The notes: generated from the sequence alone by a model not told the origin. Numbered from the stretch's first letter, positions 51,762 to 62,544 are shown. The stretch: 64,000 bases of DNA from Chryseobacterium ginsenosidimutans (GCF_030823405.1 NZ_JAUSXC010000001.1:1223001-1287000); one strand, 5' to 3'. Made by a program: numbers and translations.

Positions 51762-53654
51762 TTATTTTTCTAACTGCTTATAACTTCTCTGGATAAAATC
51801 AGTCAGATCTTTTCCTTTCAATAAATTCTGGGAAAGTTTAGCCAAATCCAAAGCGTGTTTTATCAATCCTTGTTTTTCCTCTGCATTTTCATTTTTCAAA
51901 ATTTGGTTGGCAAATTCACTGTTAGAATTTACTACCAAGTTATACATTTCAGGGAAACCTCCCATTCCAAACATTCCGCCACCGCCGGTTGCCTGCATAT
52001 CTTTCATTCTTCTCATGAATTCGGGCTGAGTGATTGTAAATGGAGAATCAGTACTGTCTAAATCTTCAAGCTGAACGGTGAATTTTTTATCATTAATTGT
52101 TTCTTCAACATTCTTTTTCAATGATTCTTTTTCGGTTTCATTTAATTTAGAAATAATGGGTTCGTCTTTTTTGATCAAATTATTCACATGATCAGCGTCC
52201 ACTCTTACAAATGAAACCTTATCTTTTGAAGTTTCCAGTTTTTGGATAACGTGGGAAATTACAGGTGAATCCAATAAAATGACTTCATATCCTTTATCTT
52301 TTGCAGATTGAATATAACTGTGCTGTTCATCTGCATTGGAAGTATAAAGAACAATTAAATTGCCATCTTTATCGGTTTGATTAGGCTTAATTTTCTCTTC
52401 CAATTCATTCCACAAGAAATATTTTCCGTCAGTCGTCGGATATAATGTGAATTTATCAGATTTTTCCGCAAATTTCTCTTCTGTTACGATTCCGTATTCG
52501 ATAACAACTTTAATGTCATTCCATTTTTGTTCGTAATCTTGACGGTTTTCATTGATTAAAGAAGCCATTTTATCGGCCACTTTTTTCGTGATGTAAGAAG
52601 ATATTTTCTTCACCGCTCCGTCAGCTTGTAAATACGAACGGGAGACATTTAACGGAATATCCGGAGAATCAATTACACCACGAAGAAGCATCAAGAAATC
52701 CGGAACGATACCTTTTACTTCATCCGTTACAAAAACCTGATTTTGATATAACTGTATCTTATCTTTTTCAATATTTAAGTTATTACTCAGTTTTGGGAAG
52801 AATAAAACTCCCGTCAGATTGAATGGGTAATCAACATTTAAATGAATATTAAATAAAGGCTCTTCAAACTGCATCGGATACAGTTCGTGATAAAACTTCA
52901 TGTAATCTTCATTCGTCAGTTCACTTGGAGCAATTGTCCAGGCCGGAGTAGGATTGTTGATGATATTGTCAACTTCTTCCGTTTCTGCAACGGCATCTTC
53001 CGGAGCGTCTTCTGCTAAAGGTAACGTGTGAGTTTTTGTTCCAAATTTAATCGGAACAGGCATGAATTTATTATATTTCAACAACAATTCACGAATTTTA
53101 CTTTCTTCCAAAAATTCGGTAGAATCTTCTGCAATGTGAAGGATAATTTCCGTTCCTCTGTCGGTTTTGTCAGTTGTTTCTTCTAAAGTAAATTCGGGGC
53201 TTCCGTCGCAAATCCAACGCACTGCCGGTTCATCTTTGTAAGATTTTGTAATGATTTCTACTTTTTCAGCAACCATAAATGCGGAATAAAATCCAAGTCC
53301 GAAATGACCGATAATTCCGGAGTCTTTTGCCGAATCTTTATATTTTTCCAAAAACTCTTCAGCACCCGAAAAAGCAACCTGATTGATATATTTTTCAACT
53401 TCTTCTGCAGTCATCCCGATTCCCTGATCAATAATACGAAGTGTCTTTTGATCTTTATCGATCTTAACTTCAAGTTTAGGATTTCCATATTCAACTTTTG
53501 CTTCACCAATACTCGTTAAATGTTTTAGTTTTAGAGTAGCATCAGTTGCATTTGAGATCAGTTCTCTCAGGAATATTTCGTGATCACTGTAAAGAAATTT
53601 TTTGATAAGCGGGAAAATATTTTCCACAGATACGTTAATATTTCCTTTAGTCAT
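51762..53654 (-). CDS. htpG: molecular chaperone HtpG (Hsp90)
   Basis: Bacterial Hsp90 of 630 aa. The N-terminal ATPase has the GHKL motifs 'LRELISNATDATLKL' (about 24-38), 'IDQGIGMT' and 'GHFGLGFYSAFMV'; a short charged linker with 'EDAPEDAVAETEEVDN' sits near 215-230, and the middle domain carries 'RGVIDSPDIPLNVSRSYLQ'. Length is usual. It refolds client proteins under stress. Monocistronic between a terminator and an AT-rich upstream region. Confidence 0.97.
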   Translation of the reverse strand: MTKGNINVSVENIFPLIKKFLYSDHEIFLRELISNATDATLKLKHLTSIGEAKVEYGNPKLEVKIDKDQKTLRIIDQGIGMTAEEVEKYINQVAFSGAEEFLEKYKDSAKDSGIIGHFGLGFYSAFMVAEKVEIITKSYKDEPAVRWICDGSPEFTLEETTDKTDRGTEIILHIAEDSTEFLEESKIRELLLKYNKFMPVPIKFGTKTHTLPLAEDAPEDAVAETEEVDNIINNPTPAWTIAPSELTNEDYMKFYHELYPMQFEEPLFNIHLNVDYPFNLTGVLFFPKLSNNLNIEKDKIQLYQNQVFVTDEVKGIVPDFLMLLRGVIDSPDIPLNVSRSYLQADGAVKKISSYITKKVADKMASLINENRQDYEQKWNDIKVVIEYGIVTEEKFAEKSDKFTLYPTTDGKYFLWNELEEKIKPNQTDKDGNLIVLYTSNADEQHSYIQSAKDKGYEVILLDSPVISHVIQKLETSKDKVSFVRVDADHVNNLIKKDEPIISKLNETEKESLKKNVEETINDKKFTVQLEDLDSTDSPFTITQPEFMRRMKDMQATGGGGMFGMGGFPEMYNLVVNSNSEFANQILKNENAEEKQGLIKHALDLAKLSQNLLKGKDLTDFIQRSYKQLEK

Positions 53655-53880
53655 AATAATTAATTTTGATTTGTTTTATACTTCTCAAAAAAAATACCAT
53701 GCAAGAGAATGTGACAGATTGACAGTATGAATTGTTTATAAGTTAGCTTTTATGGGTTCAGAGATTCTTTAAAGTTGATGAAAGTTCAAAAAAAAATGAT
53801 TGTGAATTGGAAAATATGCAATTCTTTAGTAAACATAACGATTTGCAAATTAGTTCAATTTGCAAGAGCTTTAAAATAAA

Positions 53881-53905
53881 AAAGACAGCCTGAAAAGCTG
53901 CCTTT
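53881..53905 (-). terminator. terminator after recA
   Basis: On the minus strand: AAAGGCAGC-TTTTCAG-GCTGTCTTT, with one G-U pair, followed by TTTTTATTTT. Confidence 0.8.
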
Positions 53906-53926
53906 AATATATTATAAAGCTAAAAA

Positions 53927-54934
53927 TTAATTAGCCTTATTCTTTAATTCCTCTTTGATCTTGTTTTCCAATTCCTCAGAAAGCTCAGGATTATCTTTTA
54001 ATAAATCTCTTACAGCATCACGACCTTGTCCCAATTTAGTGTCACCGTAGCTGAACCAAGAACCGCTTTTCTTCACAATTCCCATATCCACTGCAGCATC
54101 AAGAATTTCTCCTGTTTTAGAGACTCCTTCACCATACATAATGTCAAATTCAGCCATTTTGAAAGGTGGAGCTACTTTGTTTTTCACAATTTTCACTTTT
54201 ACACGGCTACCTACAGCTTCATCTCCGTTTTTAATCGGCGCACTTGCTTTTCTGATGTCTACTCTTACCGAAGCGTAGAATTTCAATGCATTACCACCGG
54301 TTGTTGTTTCAGGGTTTCCGAACATTACTCCGATTTTTTCTCTCAACTGGTTGATGAAAATCACAGTACATTTAGTTCTTGAAATGGTAGCTGTTAATTT
54401 TCTCAAAGCCTGAGACATCAATCTTGCGTGAAGACCCATTTTAGAGTCTCCCATTTCGCCTTCAATCTCTGCCTTTGGAGTCAATGCAGCTACAGAGTCA
54501 ATCACAACGATGTCGATTGCTCCTGAACGGATCAAGTTATCGGCAATTTCCAAAGCCTGTTCACCGTTGTCCGGTTGAGAAATGATTAAGTTTTCTAAAT
54601 CGATTCCTAGCTTTCCTGCATAACCTCTGTCAAAAGCATGCTCTGCATCAATAAATGCAGCGATTCCACCTGCTTTCTGAGCTTCTGCGATTGCGTGAAG
54701 TGTTAAAGTTGTTTTACCTGAAGATTCAGGTCCGTATATTTCAATAATTCTTCCTCTTGGATAGCCGCCTACTCCAAGAGCGATGTCTAATCCCAAAGAT
54801 CCTGAAGGAATAACTTCAATAGTAGTGTCAATTGCACTGTCTCCCAAAGTCATTACAGTTCCTTTTCCGTATGTTTTATCTAATTTGTCAAGCACCAATG
54901 CCAGTGCTTTTTTCTTATCTTCTATGTTGCTCAT
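53927..54934 (-). CDS. recA: recombinase RecA
   Basis: RecA of 335 aa, near the usual length. Walker A GPESSGKT at residues 68-75, Walker B in '[11 protein letters not shown]', the L2 loop region '[21 protein letters not shown]', and an acidic C-terminal tail '[18 protein letters not shown]'. It catalyses strand exchange and SOS induction. I see no LexA-type box upstream; the promoter box on the minus strand is at 54955-54962. Confidence 0.98.
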   Translation of the reverse strand: MSNIEDKKKALALVLDKLDKTYGKGTVMTLGDSAIDTTIEVIPSGSLGLDIALGVGGYPRGRIIEIYGPESSGKTTLTLHAIAEAQKAGGIAAFIDAEHAFDRGYAGKLGIDLENLIISQPDNGEQALEIADNLIRSGAIDIVVIDSVAALTPKAEIEGEMGDSKMGLHARLMSQALRKLTATISRTKCTVIFINQLREKIGVMFGNPETTTGGNALKFYASVRVDIRKASAPIKNGDEAVGSRVKVKIVKNKVAPPFKMAEFDIMYGEGVSKTGEILDAAVDMGIVKKSGSWFSYGDTKLGQGRDAVRDLLKDNPELSEELENKIKEELKNKAN

Positions 54935-55224
54935 CTGTTGTTAAAATAATTTATCAAAAATACGGAAATTTACTGTCAAAAACTAATATTATTTACTCGC
55001 AGAAGCTGTTTTTATTGTTAAAAAAATATAAAATTTACTTATTTATCTCATTAAGAATGAAGTGGATGGATCAAGAAAATATTTACTTTTTCAAATAAGT
55101 ATTTTTATTTGCTTAAGCTTGTTGATATAAATAGTTTTATAGGTGTTCTGAGGATTTTAACCAGATACAAACTATTGCTTGATACTTTGAATTTGATGTG
55201 AATAGTTGGTGAAACTCCTGAAAA
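54935..55224. other. 290-bp gap upstream of recA
   Basis: AT-rich, no ORF or strong hairpin; it contains the recA -7 box at its left end. Nothing else is visible. Confidence 0.5.
54955..54962 (-). promoter_or_regulatory. -7 box of recA
   Basis: Reads TATTTTTG on the minus strand, matching TAnnTTTG, 20 bp before the recA ATG. Confidence 0.5.
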
Positions 55225-56421
55225 TTAACGAAAATTCGAATTTTGAGTAGTGTTGAGATAGTCACTCAATACTTTCATTTGATCCTTATTTCCTTTATTA
55301 ATTCTGGCTTGCCGATTTACGACGGTATCATAAATTTTATTAATAATCCACTTAGTTCTCGGAAAGACTTTTCTATAGGAAACTTCGGGTATCTTCAATC
55401 TTTTACAAACTTCATCATCGAGCAAGAACCATGTACAGCAAATATGAAGATAACGGAGGTTTTTTCTTTGGAATTTGTATTTTAAGATAGGGTTTTCGAG
55501 AGATTCATTCAATAAAGAATGAGCAAGAAGTACAGAATCTTTATCAGCAGAAGGCTGAACGGAAGTCCACAGATAAAAATATTCTGTAGCCTGTTTTTTG
55601 TCGTTTGGTAAAAGCTTTTCGGGAATTCCCAGGAGATATCCTATATATTTCCAAAGGTGGAAAAGTCCTTTTTCTTCAGTATCTGAAAACGTATTTCCTA
55701 ATTTATGAAGACTGTGCATGAACACTAAACTAAAACCGATATAAGTCGCCATCATATCCCAGGAATTAATAGGTTCTCCCCAATTCTCCATATCCCAGCC
55801 TTTGTAATTTTTTTTTATGGAAAGTCTCGCGTAAGAATGAATTAATCGGGTTTTTATAGCAAATTCATACCCTTTATTGTGAAGATTTAAAGCGTCATAT
55901 CTTGTCGTATTGACCCAAAAATCGAGAGTTTCGGAAAGTCTTTTTACTGCACCTTTTTTCAAGGCTTCAGTAGTAATCAGGGGTTTGTTGAGGTAAGCAT
56001 AATCATAACCTCCGATTAAACAATAATCCCGAAGCGAAATTAATGAATCCAGATTGCTTCTCATGCAGAGCTCTGCACCGCTTTTGATGAGGTCATAATC
56101 AAGCCAATCCGGAATTTTCTGAGTCTGTAAAAAAAGTTCTTTTACACTTTCAGGAACATCGTCGTTTTCAGAAACCCCGTTTCGGATGTACCGCTCAATT
56201 TCTTTGGAGGCTTCGTGAAACTTTTTGGTTAAATAAACATCTCTTACAACCTGATCTCCAATCTCGTCAACATGATAAAAATAAGGGGAAAACTTTTCAA
56301 AATCTTTAAAACTTATCTCTGCACCAGAAAATTCAACAAGCTGTTTTCCGTTGCCTTTCGCCCAGAAATCTTTAAAATGCGGTGAATCTTTAAAGCGTGG
56401 TTGTAAAATTACTTTTTCCAT
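55225..56421 (-). CDS. oxygenase MpaB / DUF2236 family protein
   Basis: A 398-aa protein of the DUF2236 (MpaB / rubber oxygenase Lcp-like) family. The family core is seen at about 125-260: 'LRDYCLIGGYDYAYLNKPL', 'RLSETLDFW', 'RLIHSYARLSI' with the candidate heme histidine, and 'INSWDMMATYIGFS'. Relatives are heme enzymes that oxidise isoprenoids or cleave polyisoprene. There is no signal peptide or clear membrane segment. The LuxR-type gene 94 bp upstream on the same strand and the palindrome between them suggest dedicated control. Confidence 0.82.
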   Translation of the reverse strand: MEKVILQPRFKDSPHFKDFWAKGNGKQLVEFSGAEISFKDFEKFSPYFYHVDEIGDQVVRDVYLTKKFHEASKEIERYIRNGVSENDDVPESVKELFLQTQKIPDWLDYDLIKSGAELCMRSNLDSLISLRDYCLIGGYDYAYLNKPLITTEALKKGAVKRLSETLDFWVNTTRYDALNLHNKGYEFAIKTRLIHSYARLSIKKNYKGWDMENWGEPINSWDMMATYIGFSLVFMHSLHKLGNTFSDTEEKGLFHLWKYIGYLLGIPEKLLPNDKKQATEYFYLWTSVQPSADKDSVLLAHSLLNESLENPILKYKFQRKNLRYLHICCTWFLLDDEVCKRLKIPEVSYRKVFPRTKWIINKIYDTVVNRQARINKGNKDQMKVLSDYLNTTQNSNFR

Positions 56422-56468
56422 CGAGGATAAAAATACAAGTTTTACGCCGAAATTTCACAGTGAGATTT

Positions 56469-56486
56469 ATCAGTTTGTAAACTGAT
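56469..56486. promoter_or_regulatory. perfect palindrome upstream of the MpaB-like gene
   Basis: ATCAGTTT-GT-AAACTGAT, 8-bp perfect arms, centred 57 bp before the MpaB-like start and within the gap to the LuxR-type gene. There is no T run after it on the minus strand, so an operator is more likely than a terminator. Confidence 0.5.
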
Positions 56487-56515
56487 TTTATTTATCAAAT
56501 GGGTTAAAATTCAAT

Positions 56516-57295
56516 TTAAATTAAGCCCCATTCAAATGCCTTTCGCAATAATTCTTTACCATTTCGGGAATTGGTTTTCACTAAAATATTTTTTCGGTGC
56601 GTGCGAACGGTATGTTCTGATAAAATCAACATTTTTGAAATTTCTGATCCTGAATATCCTTTAGCAATAAGTGCTAAAATTTCAGTTTCCCTTTTGGTTA
56701 GATTTACTTCAGAAAATTTTTCAAATGTTGAAGGGTTTTCAATTTTTATTTGATGAAAATCGTTTCTCAATCCGATCCCTGAAATAAGAACCGTATATGG
56801 ATTTTCTTTTGTAATATGATTGATATTGGTGTGGATATTAATAGATTGTATCAGGTTTTGCTGTTCATCTTCGTGTGTGAGAATTGCCTGATGATGAAAT
56901 AATTCATAGTTTCCGGCGGCTGTTTTCATTCTGAAGCAGTAGCTGGATTTTAGATATAGCTGATATTCTCGGCCGATTTCCATCATTTTTTGAATAACTT
57001 TTTGTTCGGCTTTTATAATAAATTCAATATCATCAGGATGGGTGAGATCAATAATTTCCTTTAAATTTTCAGGATATTCTTTTATTCCATGAAGTTTTAA
57101 AATATTTGGATGATGATGTGAAACAGTACTGTTGGTAAGATTTAATACATAATAATAGAACTCGCCAATAGCGAACATTTCGCCAAGAATTTTCTCAATA
57201 GGAGGAATATGAGAAATCTTTTTGTGTTCCTTTCTTAACCCCGGATAGGTATTCCAGATTTCAATTAAGGGATGTTTTTTTTCAGAATTATTCAT
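56516..57295 (-). CDS. LuxR-type transcriptional regulator with PAS-like sensor
   Basis: A 259-aa regulator. The C-terminal LuxR/GerE helix-turn-helix covers about 196-257: 'LTKRETEILALIAKGYSGSE' (199-218), 'LSEHTVRTHRKNILVKTNSR'. The N-terminal 190 residues resemble PAS-like sensor domains ('GEFYYYVLNLTNSTVSHHHP', 'IIDLTHPDDI', 'YCFRMKTAAGNY'). No receiver domain is present, so it is a one-component regulator. It lies upstream of the MpaB-like gene and may regulate it. Confidence 0.88.
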   Translation of the reverse strand: MNNSEKKHPLIEIWNTYPGLRKEHKKISHIPPIEKILGEMFAIGEFYYYVLNLTNSTVSHHHPNILKLHGIKEYPENLKEIIDLTHPDDIEFIIKAEQKVIQKMMEIGREYQLYLKSSYCFRMKTAAGNYELFHHQAILTHEDEQQNLIQSINIHTNINHITKENPYTVLISGIGLRNDFHQIKIENPSTFEKFSEVNLTKRETEILALIAKGYSGSEISKMLILSEHTVRTHRKNILVKTNSRNGKELLRKAFEWGLI

Positions 57296-57528
57296 ATCAA
57301 ACCTATGTGACTAAATTAGTTAAAGTTTTCTTAAAAATACCACAAAAGGGGGATTTTTTTATATTGATTAAATGCTAAAATTTGTATTAAACTAATAACC
57401 ATGGAAATTCACTATTAAAATGTCCTGTTTACAGTTCATTATTTGTGTTTTATTATAGTATTATTAATTAGGAAATTATATCAATATAGTTTAGAATTTT
57501 CTGTTAGCTGTTTGAAAAGGATAAACTG

Positions 57529-57555
57529 GAATCCCTTACAATTTGTAAGGGATTC
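57529..57555. terminator. perfect hairpin, possibly end of a small RNA
   Basis: GAATCCCTTACAA and TTGTAAGGGATTC, 13-bp perfect arms separated by one T, followed by ATTATTTTG. There is no gene before it on the plus strand. Confidence 0.5.
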
Positions 57556-57915
57556 ATTATTTTGTATTACTACTGATTGGAATGTTATTTAAAATCATAC
57601 AAAAAGGTAATTTTTCTTATTGATTAATTTTCAATCTTTGTTTAAGCTTAATCATTATTTCAACCCACAGGGTAAGGATTATCTTTCCGAAATTATTACA
57701 AGGAAGATACACTTTAACGATTAGTGTAAAAGAGATTCCGAAAACATCAGATTTTATGATTTTGAGAGCGAGTGTAAATTCGACTGAGTATTATTACGGA
57801 ATTAAGCATGCGTTCAAATGCAGGGAAACATAACCAAAGTTTTCAATAAATATTAATGAAAGAATAGTATTGCTTCACAAAAAATTCATCAATTACCGTA
57901 TTTTTTAATAAAAAT

Positions 57916-57941
57916 AAAACCTTCCCAATCGGGAAGGTTTT
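57916..57941 (-). terminator. terminator after gap
   Basis: AAAACCTTCCC-AATC-GGGAAGGTTTT, 11-bp perfect arms, A/T tracts on both sides; ends the pfkA-gap transcript. Confidence 0.88.
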
Positions 57942-57963
57942 ATTTTAAAAGCTAAAAACTTTA

Positions 57964-58995
<1,032 letters not shown>

Positions 58996-59003
58996 TTAAA
59001 ATA

Positions 59004-59990
59004 TTAGATTGCTAAAATTTCTGAAATCAGTAAAAGATCTTTATTGATTTCGTTATGTTTTTTAATGGCTTCTTCGATCTCTGTGTAAACAATATCGTTG
59101 GATCGCATTCCCGCCATTACATTGGTTCGTCCTTCCATAAGTCCTACAACAGCTCCATAACCTAGTCTGCTTGCCAAAACTCTGTCTGCACAGCTTGGTG
59201 ATCCTCCTCTCTGAATATGTCCCAAAATAGCGACTCTGATGTCGTAATCAGGAAATTCTTTCTGAGTTTTCTCCGCCAGTTCATAGATGTTGGCTAGTTT
59301 TTCACCTTCTGCTACCACAACAATACTTGAAGCCTTTCCTGTTTTTTCTGCATTTCTGAAGTTGGCAAACAACTCATCCAGACTGTCTCTTTTTTCAGGA
59401 ATTAAAATATCCAGAGCACCGGTTGCCAAACCACTGTTTAACGCAATAAAACCGGCATCACGACCCATCACTTCCACAAAGAAAACTCTGTTGTGAGAGG
59501 TTGCTGTATCACGGATTTTGTCAATGGCATCCATGGCTGTATTTAAAGCAGTGTCGTATCCGATTGTATTATCGGTTCCGAAAATATCATTATCAATTGT
59601 TCCCGGAATACCAATAACTTTAATTCCGAATTCTTCATTAAAGATTTTTGCTCCTGTAAAAGTTCCGTCTCCACCGATGCATACCAACGCCTCAATTCCG
59701 TGTTTTACGCAATTTTCATACGCTTCCTGGCGTCCTTTAAAGGTTCTGAATTCTTTGGAACGGGCAGATTTTAAGATGGTTCCCCCCTGATTGATTATAT
59801 TTTTTACGGAACGGGCTCCCATTTTCAGGAAATCACCTTGGATCAGACCATTATAGCCTTCTCTTACTCCGTAGCATTCTATGTTATAATAATTTGCGGT
59901 TCTTACCACCGCTCTTAATGCTGCATTCATACCCGGAGAATCGCCTCCTGAAGTAAGAACTGCAATTTTTTTTACAGCACTCTCTTTCAT
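59004..59990 (-). CDS. pfkA: ATP-dependent 6-phosphofructokinase
   Basis: PfkA of 328 aa. 'TSGGDSPGMNAALRAVVR' at the N-terminus (13-30), the phosphate-binding 'GGDGTFTGA' and the catalytic 'PGTIDNDIFGTDNTIGYDTA' region, then 'VEVMGRDAGFIA' and 'LGHIQRGGSPS'. The glycine after GGDG (GGDGT) indicates ATP rather than pyrophosphate as donor. It commits fructose 6-phosphate to glycolysis; operon with gap. Confidence 0.97.
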   Translation of the reverse strand: MKESAVKKIAVLTSGGDSPGMNAALRAVVRTANYYNIECYGVREGYNGLIQGDFLKMGARSVKNIINQGGTILKSARSKEFRTFKGRQEAYENCVKHGIEALVCIGGDGTFTGAKIFNEEFGIKVIGIPGTIDNDIFGTDNTIGYDTALNTAMDAIDKIRDTATSHNRVFFVEVMGRDAGFIALNSGLATGALDILIPEKRDSLDELFANFRNAEKTGKASSIVVVAEGEKLANIYELAEKTQKEFPDYDIRVAILGHIQRGGSPSCADRVLASRLGYGAVVGLMEGRTNVMAGMRSNDIVYTEIEEAIKKHNEINKDLLLISEILAI

Positions 59991-60196
59991 TTAGTAAAAA
60001 ATTTCGAACACAAATTTACAAAAACAAGTTCAGATAATGGCAGTAACTTTATAGGAGATTTGAATATCAACGATTAAAAGCGTCTAAAATTTGTGAGTTT
60101 GAAAATATAGCGTGCTGTTTTAGTTTCAGAATTGTTTATGTCTACATTTTACCAACGGCATAATATTTCTGATCTGTAGAAATAAATTAAGAATTA

Positions 60197-60955
60197 TTAA
60201 TGCTTTTCAGTCAAATATTTCCAATACCTTCTCGGGACATGCTGAATATGCAGCTTCAGATTCTTTCTTTCCAGAATATTGGTCTTTGTAAAATACCGTT
60301 GCCAAAGCGTTTGATATTGCATTTCCTCATCATGAAACTTCTGCTGATATTTGTTTAAATCTAACTTTTCTTCAGGATAGAAAAAGTCACAATTTTCTAA
60401 ATCATAAAGAATTCCATAATTTCTTCGAAGGTCATAAATCATCCATTTTTGATCTTGATAACGGTCTTTAAAATGTTTAAGAATTAGAGGAAGAACATTA
60501 AAGTCAGGATCGATTTTAGCGAAGAAAACATCGTCCTGCATTTTTTCAAATCGTACAAAAGCGGTCATTCGATGCCTTTCCCTGCTTACAGATTTGCAGA
60601 TTTTTGAAATCTTCAGGATATCATTATCTGCATAGTTTTGCAGAATATTTTCGTCAGGATGTTGTATCGATTGTTTTACGGCAGACAGGATAAGCTGTTC
60701 TGATTCCGGATCTTCGGATAAATAAACTTTTAATAATTCGTGAATCCCAGACTTGCCAATATTTTGCTCCAGCTTATTCAAAACCCGTTCAGATTTATCA
60801 TTTTGGGTAATCACCTCGTGAATTTCAGCGAAAATATTTTCCTGATGAAACCTTTCTCTGCTTGCAATTTCCACATCTTTATAACGATACTCAAAAACTT
60901 CAAATATTGCTGTGAAAAGTCCGTCAAAACTGCCGTCGTAGAGTAGGGTAGTCAT
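60197..60955 (-). CDS. TIGR03915-type putative DNA repair protein
   Basis: A 252-aa protein beginning 'TTLLYDGSFDGLFTAIFEVF', the recognisable start of the TIGR03915 (DUF4130) family, which is described only as a partner of the radical SAM protein TIGR03916. A segment 'RRNYGILYDLENCDFFYP' near 178 and a basic C-terminal stretch 'IQHVPRRYWKYLTEKH' follow. The radical SAM gene lies upstream on the same strand (136-bp gap with an inverted repeat). Chemistry unknown. Confidence 0.88.
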   Translation of the reverse strand: MTTLLYDGSFDGLFTAIFEVFEYRYKDVEIASRERFHQENIFAEIHEVITQNDKSERVLNKLEQNIGKSGIHELLKVYLSEDPESEQLILSAVKQSIQHPDENILQNYADNDILKISKICKSVSRERHRMTAFVRFEKMQDDVFFAKIDPDFNVLPLILKHFKDRYQDQKWMIYDLRRNYGILYDLENCDFFYPEEKLDLNKYQQKFHDEEMQYQTLWQRYFTKTNILERKNLKLHIQHVPRRYWKYLTEKH

Positions 60956-60979
60956 TATTGTTTTTAATTATCCATTAAG

Positions 60980-61047
60980 TTTGTCATTCCGCAGGAATCT
61001 AGATTTAGTATTTTATTTTATTGTTGAGATGCCTGCGGAATGACAAA
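60980..61047. repeat. inverted repeat with 16-bp perfect arms
   Basis: TTTGTCATTCCGCAGG (60980-60995) and CCTGCGGAATGACAAA (61032-61047) with a 36-base loop. The 'TGTCATTCCG-AGGAATCT' type unit is a dispersed repeat in flavobacterial genomes as far as I recall. It lies between the radical SAM gene and its partner. Confidence 0.7.
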
Positions 61048-61091
61048 GAAGCTGTTTTTTATTTCGTATAAAATATTCGTGTAATTTGTGT

Positions 61092-62351
61092 TTAAAAAAG
61101 GGTAAGTTGTTGCGAAAACTGATTCTGAAACTTGGAAGAACTCCCTCCAATCAATAATTTTCTTAAATTAATATCCGTTAAATACTTTAAAAAAGCATTT
61201 CCGGCATTAAAATCAATGAAATATTTTGCCCGGTTTACGGCCGCTCCCAATTTTTTCAAATGATCCATATTCAAAACCTGAAAACGTCTTGCGCTTACAA
61301 TTTTTTGTGCAGTTTTCACACCAATTCCTGGGATTCTCAAAATCATCTGATAATCTGCAGTCTGTAAATTAACAGGAAATTGATGCAAATGTCTCAACGC
61401 CCAGCTCAATTTAGGATCGACTTCCAAATCTAAAAATGGCATATTGGGATCTAAAATTTCTTCTGCTTTAAAACCATAAAAACGCATCAGCCAATCTGAC
61501 TGATACAAACGGTTTTCACGAAGCATCGGAACTTCCGTGGTTAAAGAAGGCAATCTTTTATCTTCTAAAACCGGAACATACCCGGAATAATACACTCTTT
61601 TCAGATTAAAATTCTTATAAAAATGATCGGCAACTTTAATAATTTGCAAATCATTTTCATTGGTGGCACCCACAATCATTTGAGTCGATTGTCCTGCCGG
61701 AGCAAACTTCGGAACTTTCCTGAAAGTTTTCTTATCATCTTTATTCTGAGCAATCCCGTTCTGAATATATTTCATCGGATTGAGCATATCCTGTCGGTTT
61801 TTTTCGGGAGCCAATAATTTCAGTCCGCTTTCTGTAGGGATTTCAAGGTTGATGGATAATCTGTCAGCGTATAAAGCGGCTTCTTCCATTAAAATATCAC
61901 TCGCACCGGGAATGGATTTTAAATGAATATATCCGTTGAAATTTTCTTCAAGACGTAATTTTTTTGCGACACGAACTAAGCGTTCCATTGTTGTATCCGC
62001 ATTTTTGAAAATTCCTGAGCTTAAAAATAATCCTTCAATATAATTTCTCCGGTAAAAGTTAATGGTTAAATCAACAACCTCTTCTACGGTAAAAGCCGCT
62101 CTTTTGATGTCATTCGAACTTCGGGAAACACAATACGCACAATCGTAAATACAGTGATTGGTAAGGAGAATTTTGAGAAGCGAAACGCATCGCCCGTCTT
62201 CCGTATAGGTGTGACAGATCCCGCTTGCGGAACTGTCTCCTAAAGCACCTTTTTTATTCTTTCTGGAACCTCCGCTGGATGAGCATGAAACATCATATTT
62301 CGCTGCATCAGCAAGGATTTCGAGTTTTTCTTTCAGGCGGTCAAAATTCAT
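61092..62351 (-). CDS. putative DNA modification/repair radical SAM protein (TIGR03916)
   Basis: A 419-aa radical SAM enzyme. The [4Fe-4S] cysteines are C67, C71 and C74 in 'CIYDCAYC' (67-74); further cysteines at 23, 46 and 55 may bind a second metal. The C-terminal third has a helix-hairpin-helix DNA-binding motif, 'ILRIPGIGVKTAQKIVSARR', as in DNA glycosylases. This combination defines TIGR03916, found paired with TIGR03915. The reaction on DNA, if any, has not been established to my knowledge. Confidence 0.92.
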   Translation of the reverse strand: MNFDRLKEKLEILADAAKYDVSCSSSGGSRKNKKGALGDSSASGICHTYTEDGRCVSLLKILLTNHCIYDCAYCVSRSSNDIKRAAFTVEEVVDLTINFYRRNYIEGLFLSSGIFKNADTTMERLVRVAKKLRLEENFNGYIHLKSIPGASDILMEEAALYADRLSINLEIPTESGLKLLAPEKNRQDMLNPMKYIQNGIAQNKDDKKTFRKVPKFAPAGQSTQMIVGATNENDLQIIKVADHFYKNFNLKRVYYSGYVPVLEDKRLPSLTTEVPMLRENRLYQSDWLMRFYGFKAEEILDPNMPFLDLEVDPKLSWALRHLHQFPVNLQTADYQMILRIPGIGVKTAQKIVSARRFQVLNMDHLKKLGAAVNRAKYFIDFNAGNAFLKYLTDINLRKLLIGGSSSKFQNQFSQQLTLF

Positions 62352-62544
62352 ATTTATAATTGAAAATGTTAATTTTAAAAACTATCCATAGTTTAAATGT
62401 AGTTCCAAAATTGATAAATATCAATCTTTTTCTATTTAAGTTATCAACAAATAAGATTGACAAAATTACTATATTTACGGTCATTAATTTATGTGTGAGA
62501 TCGCAAAATGGAATTATAATCACACATAATAAAAAACTATCCAT

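Larger units (their letters stand above)
57296..57963. other. 668-bp gene-free region
   Basis: Holds a perfect hairpin at 57529-57555 and the gap terminator at 57916-57941. Between about 57620 and 57835 two overlapping plus-strand frames stay open (about 70 and 35 codons) without a start codon or a recognisable family, and could be a decayed gene. The rest is AT-rich. No tRNA or known riboswitch is visible. Confidence 0.5.

Noticed and set aside
54026..54382. 118-codon plus-strand frame inside recA
   Set aside because: It is fully antisense to an intact recA, and its composition is the mirror of that gene; it has no family resemblance.
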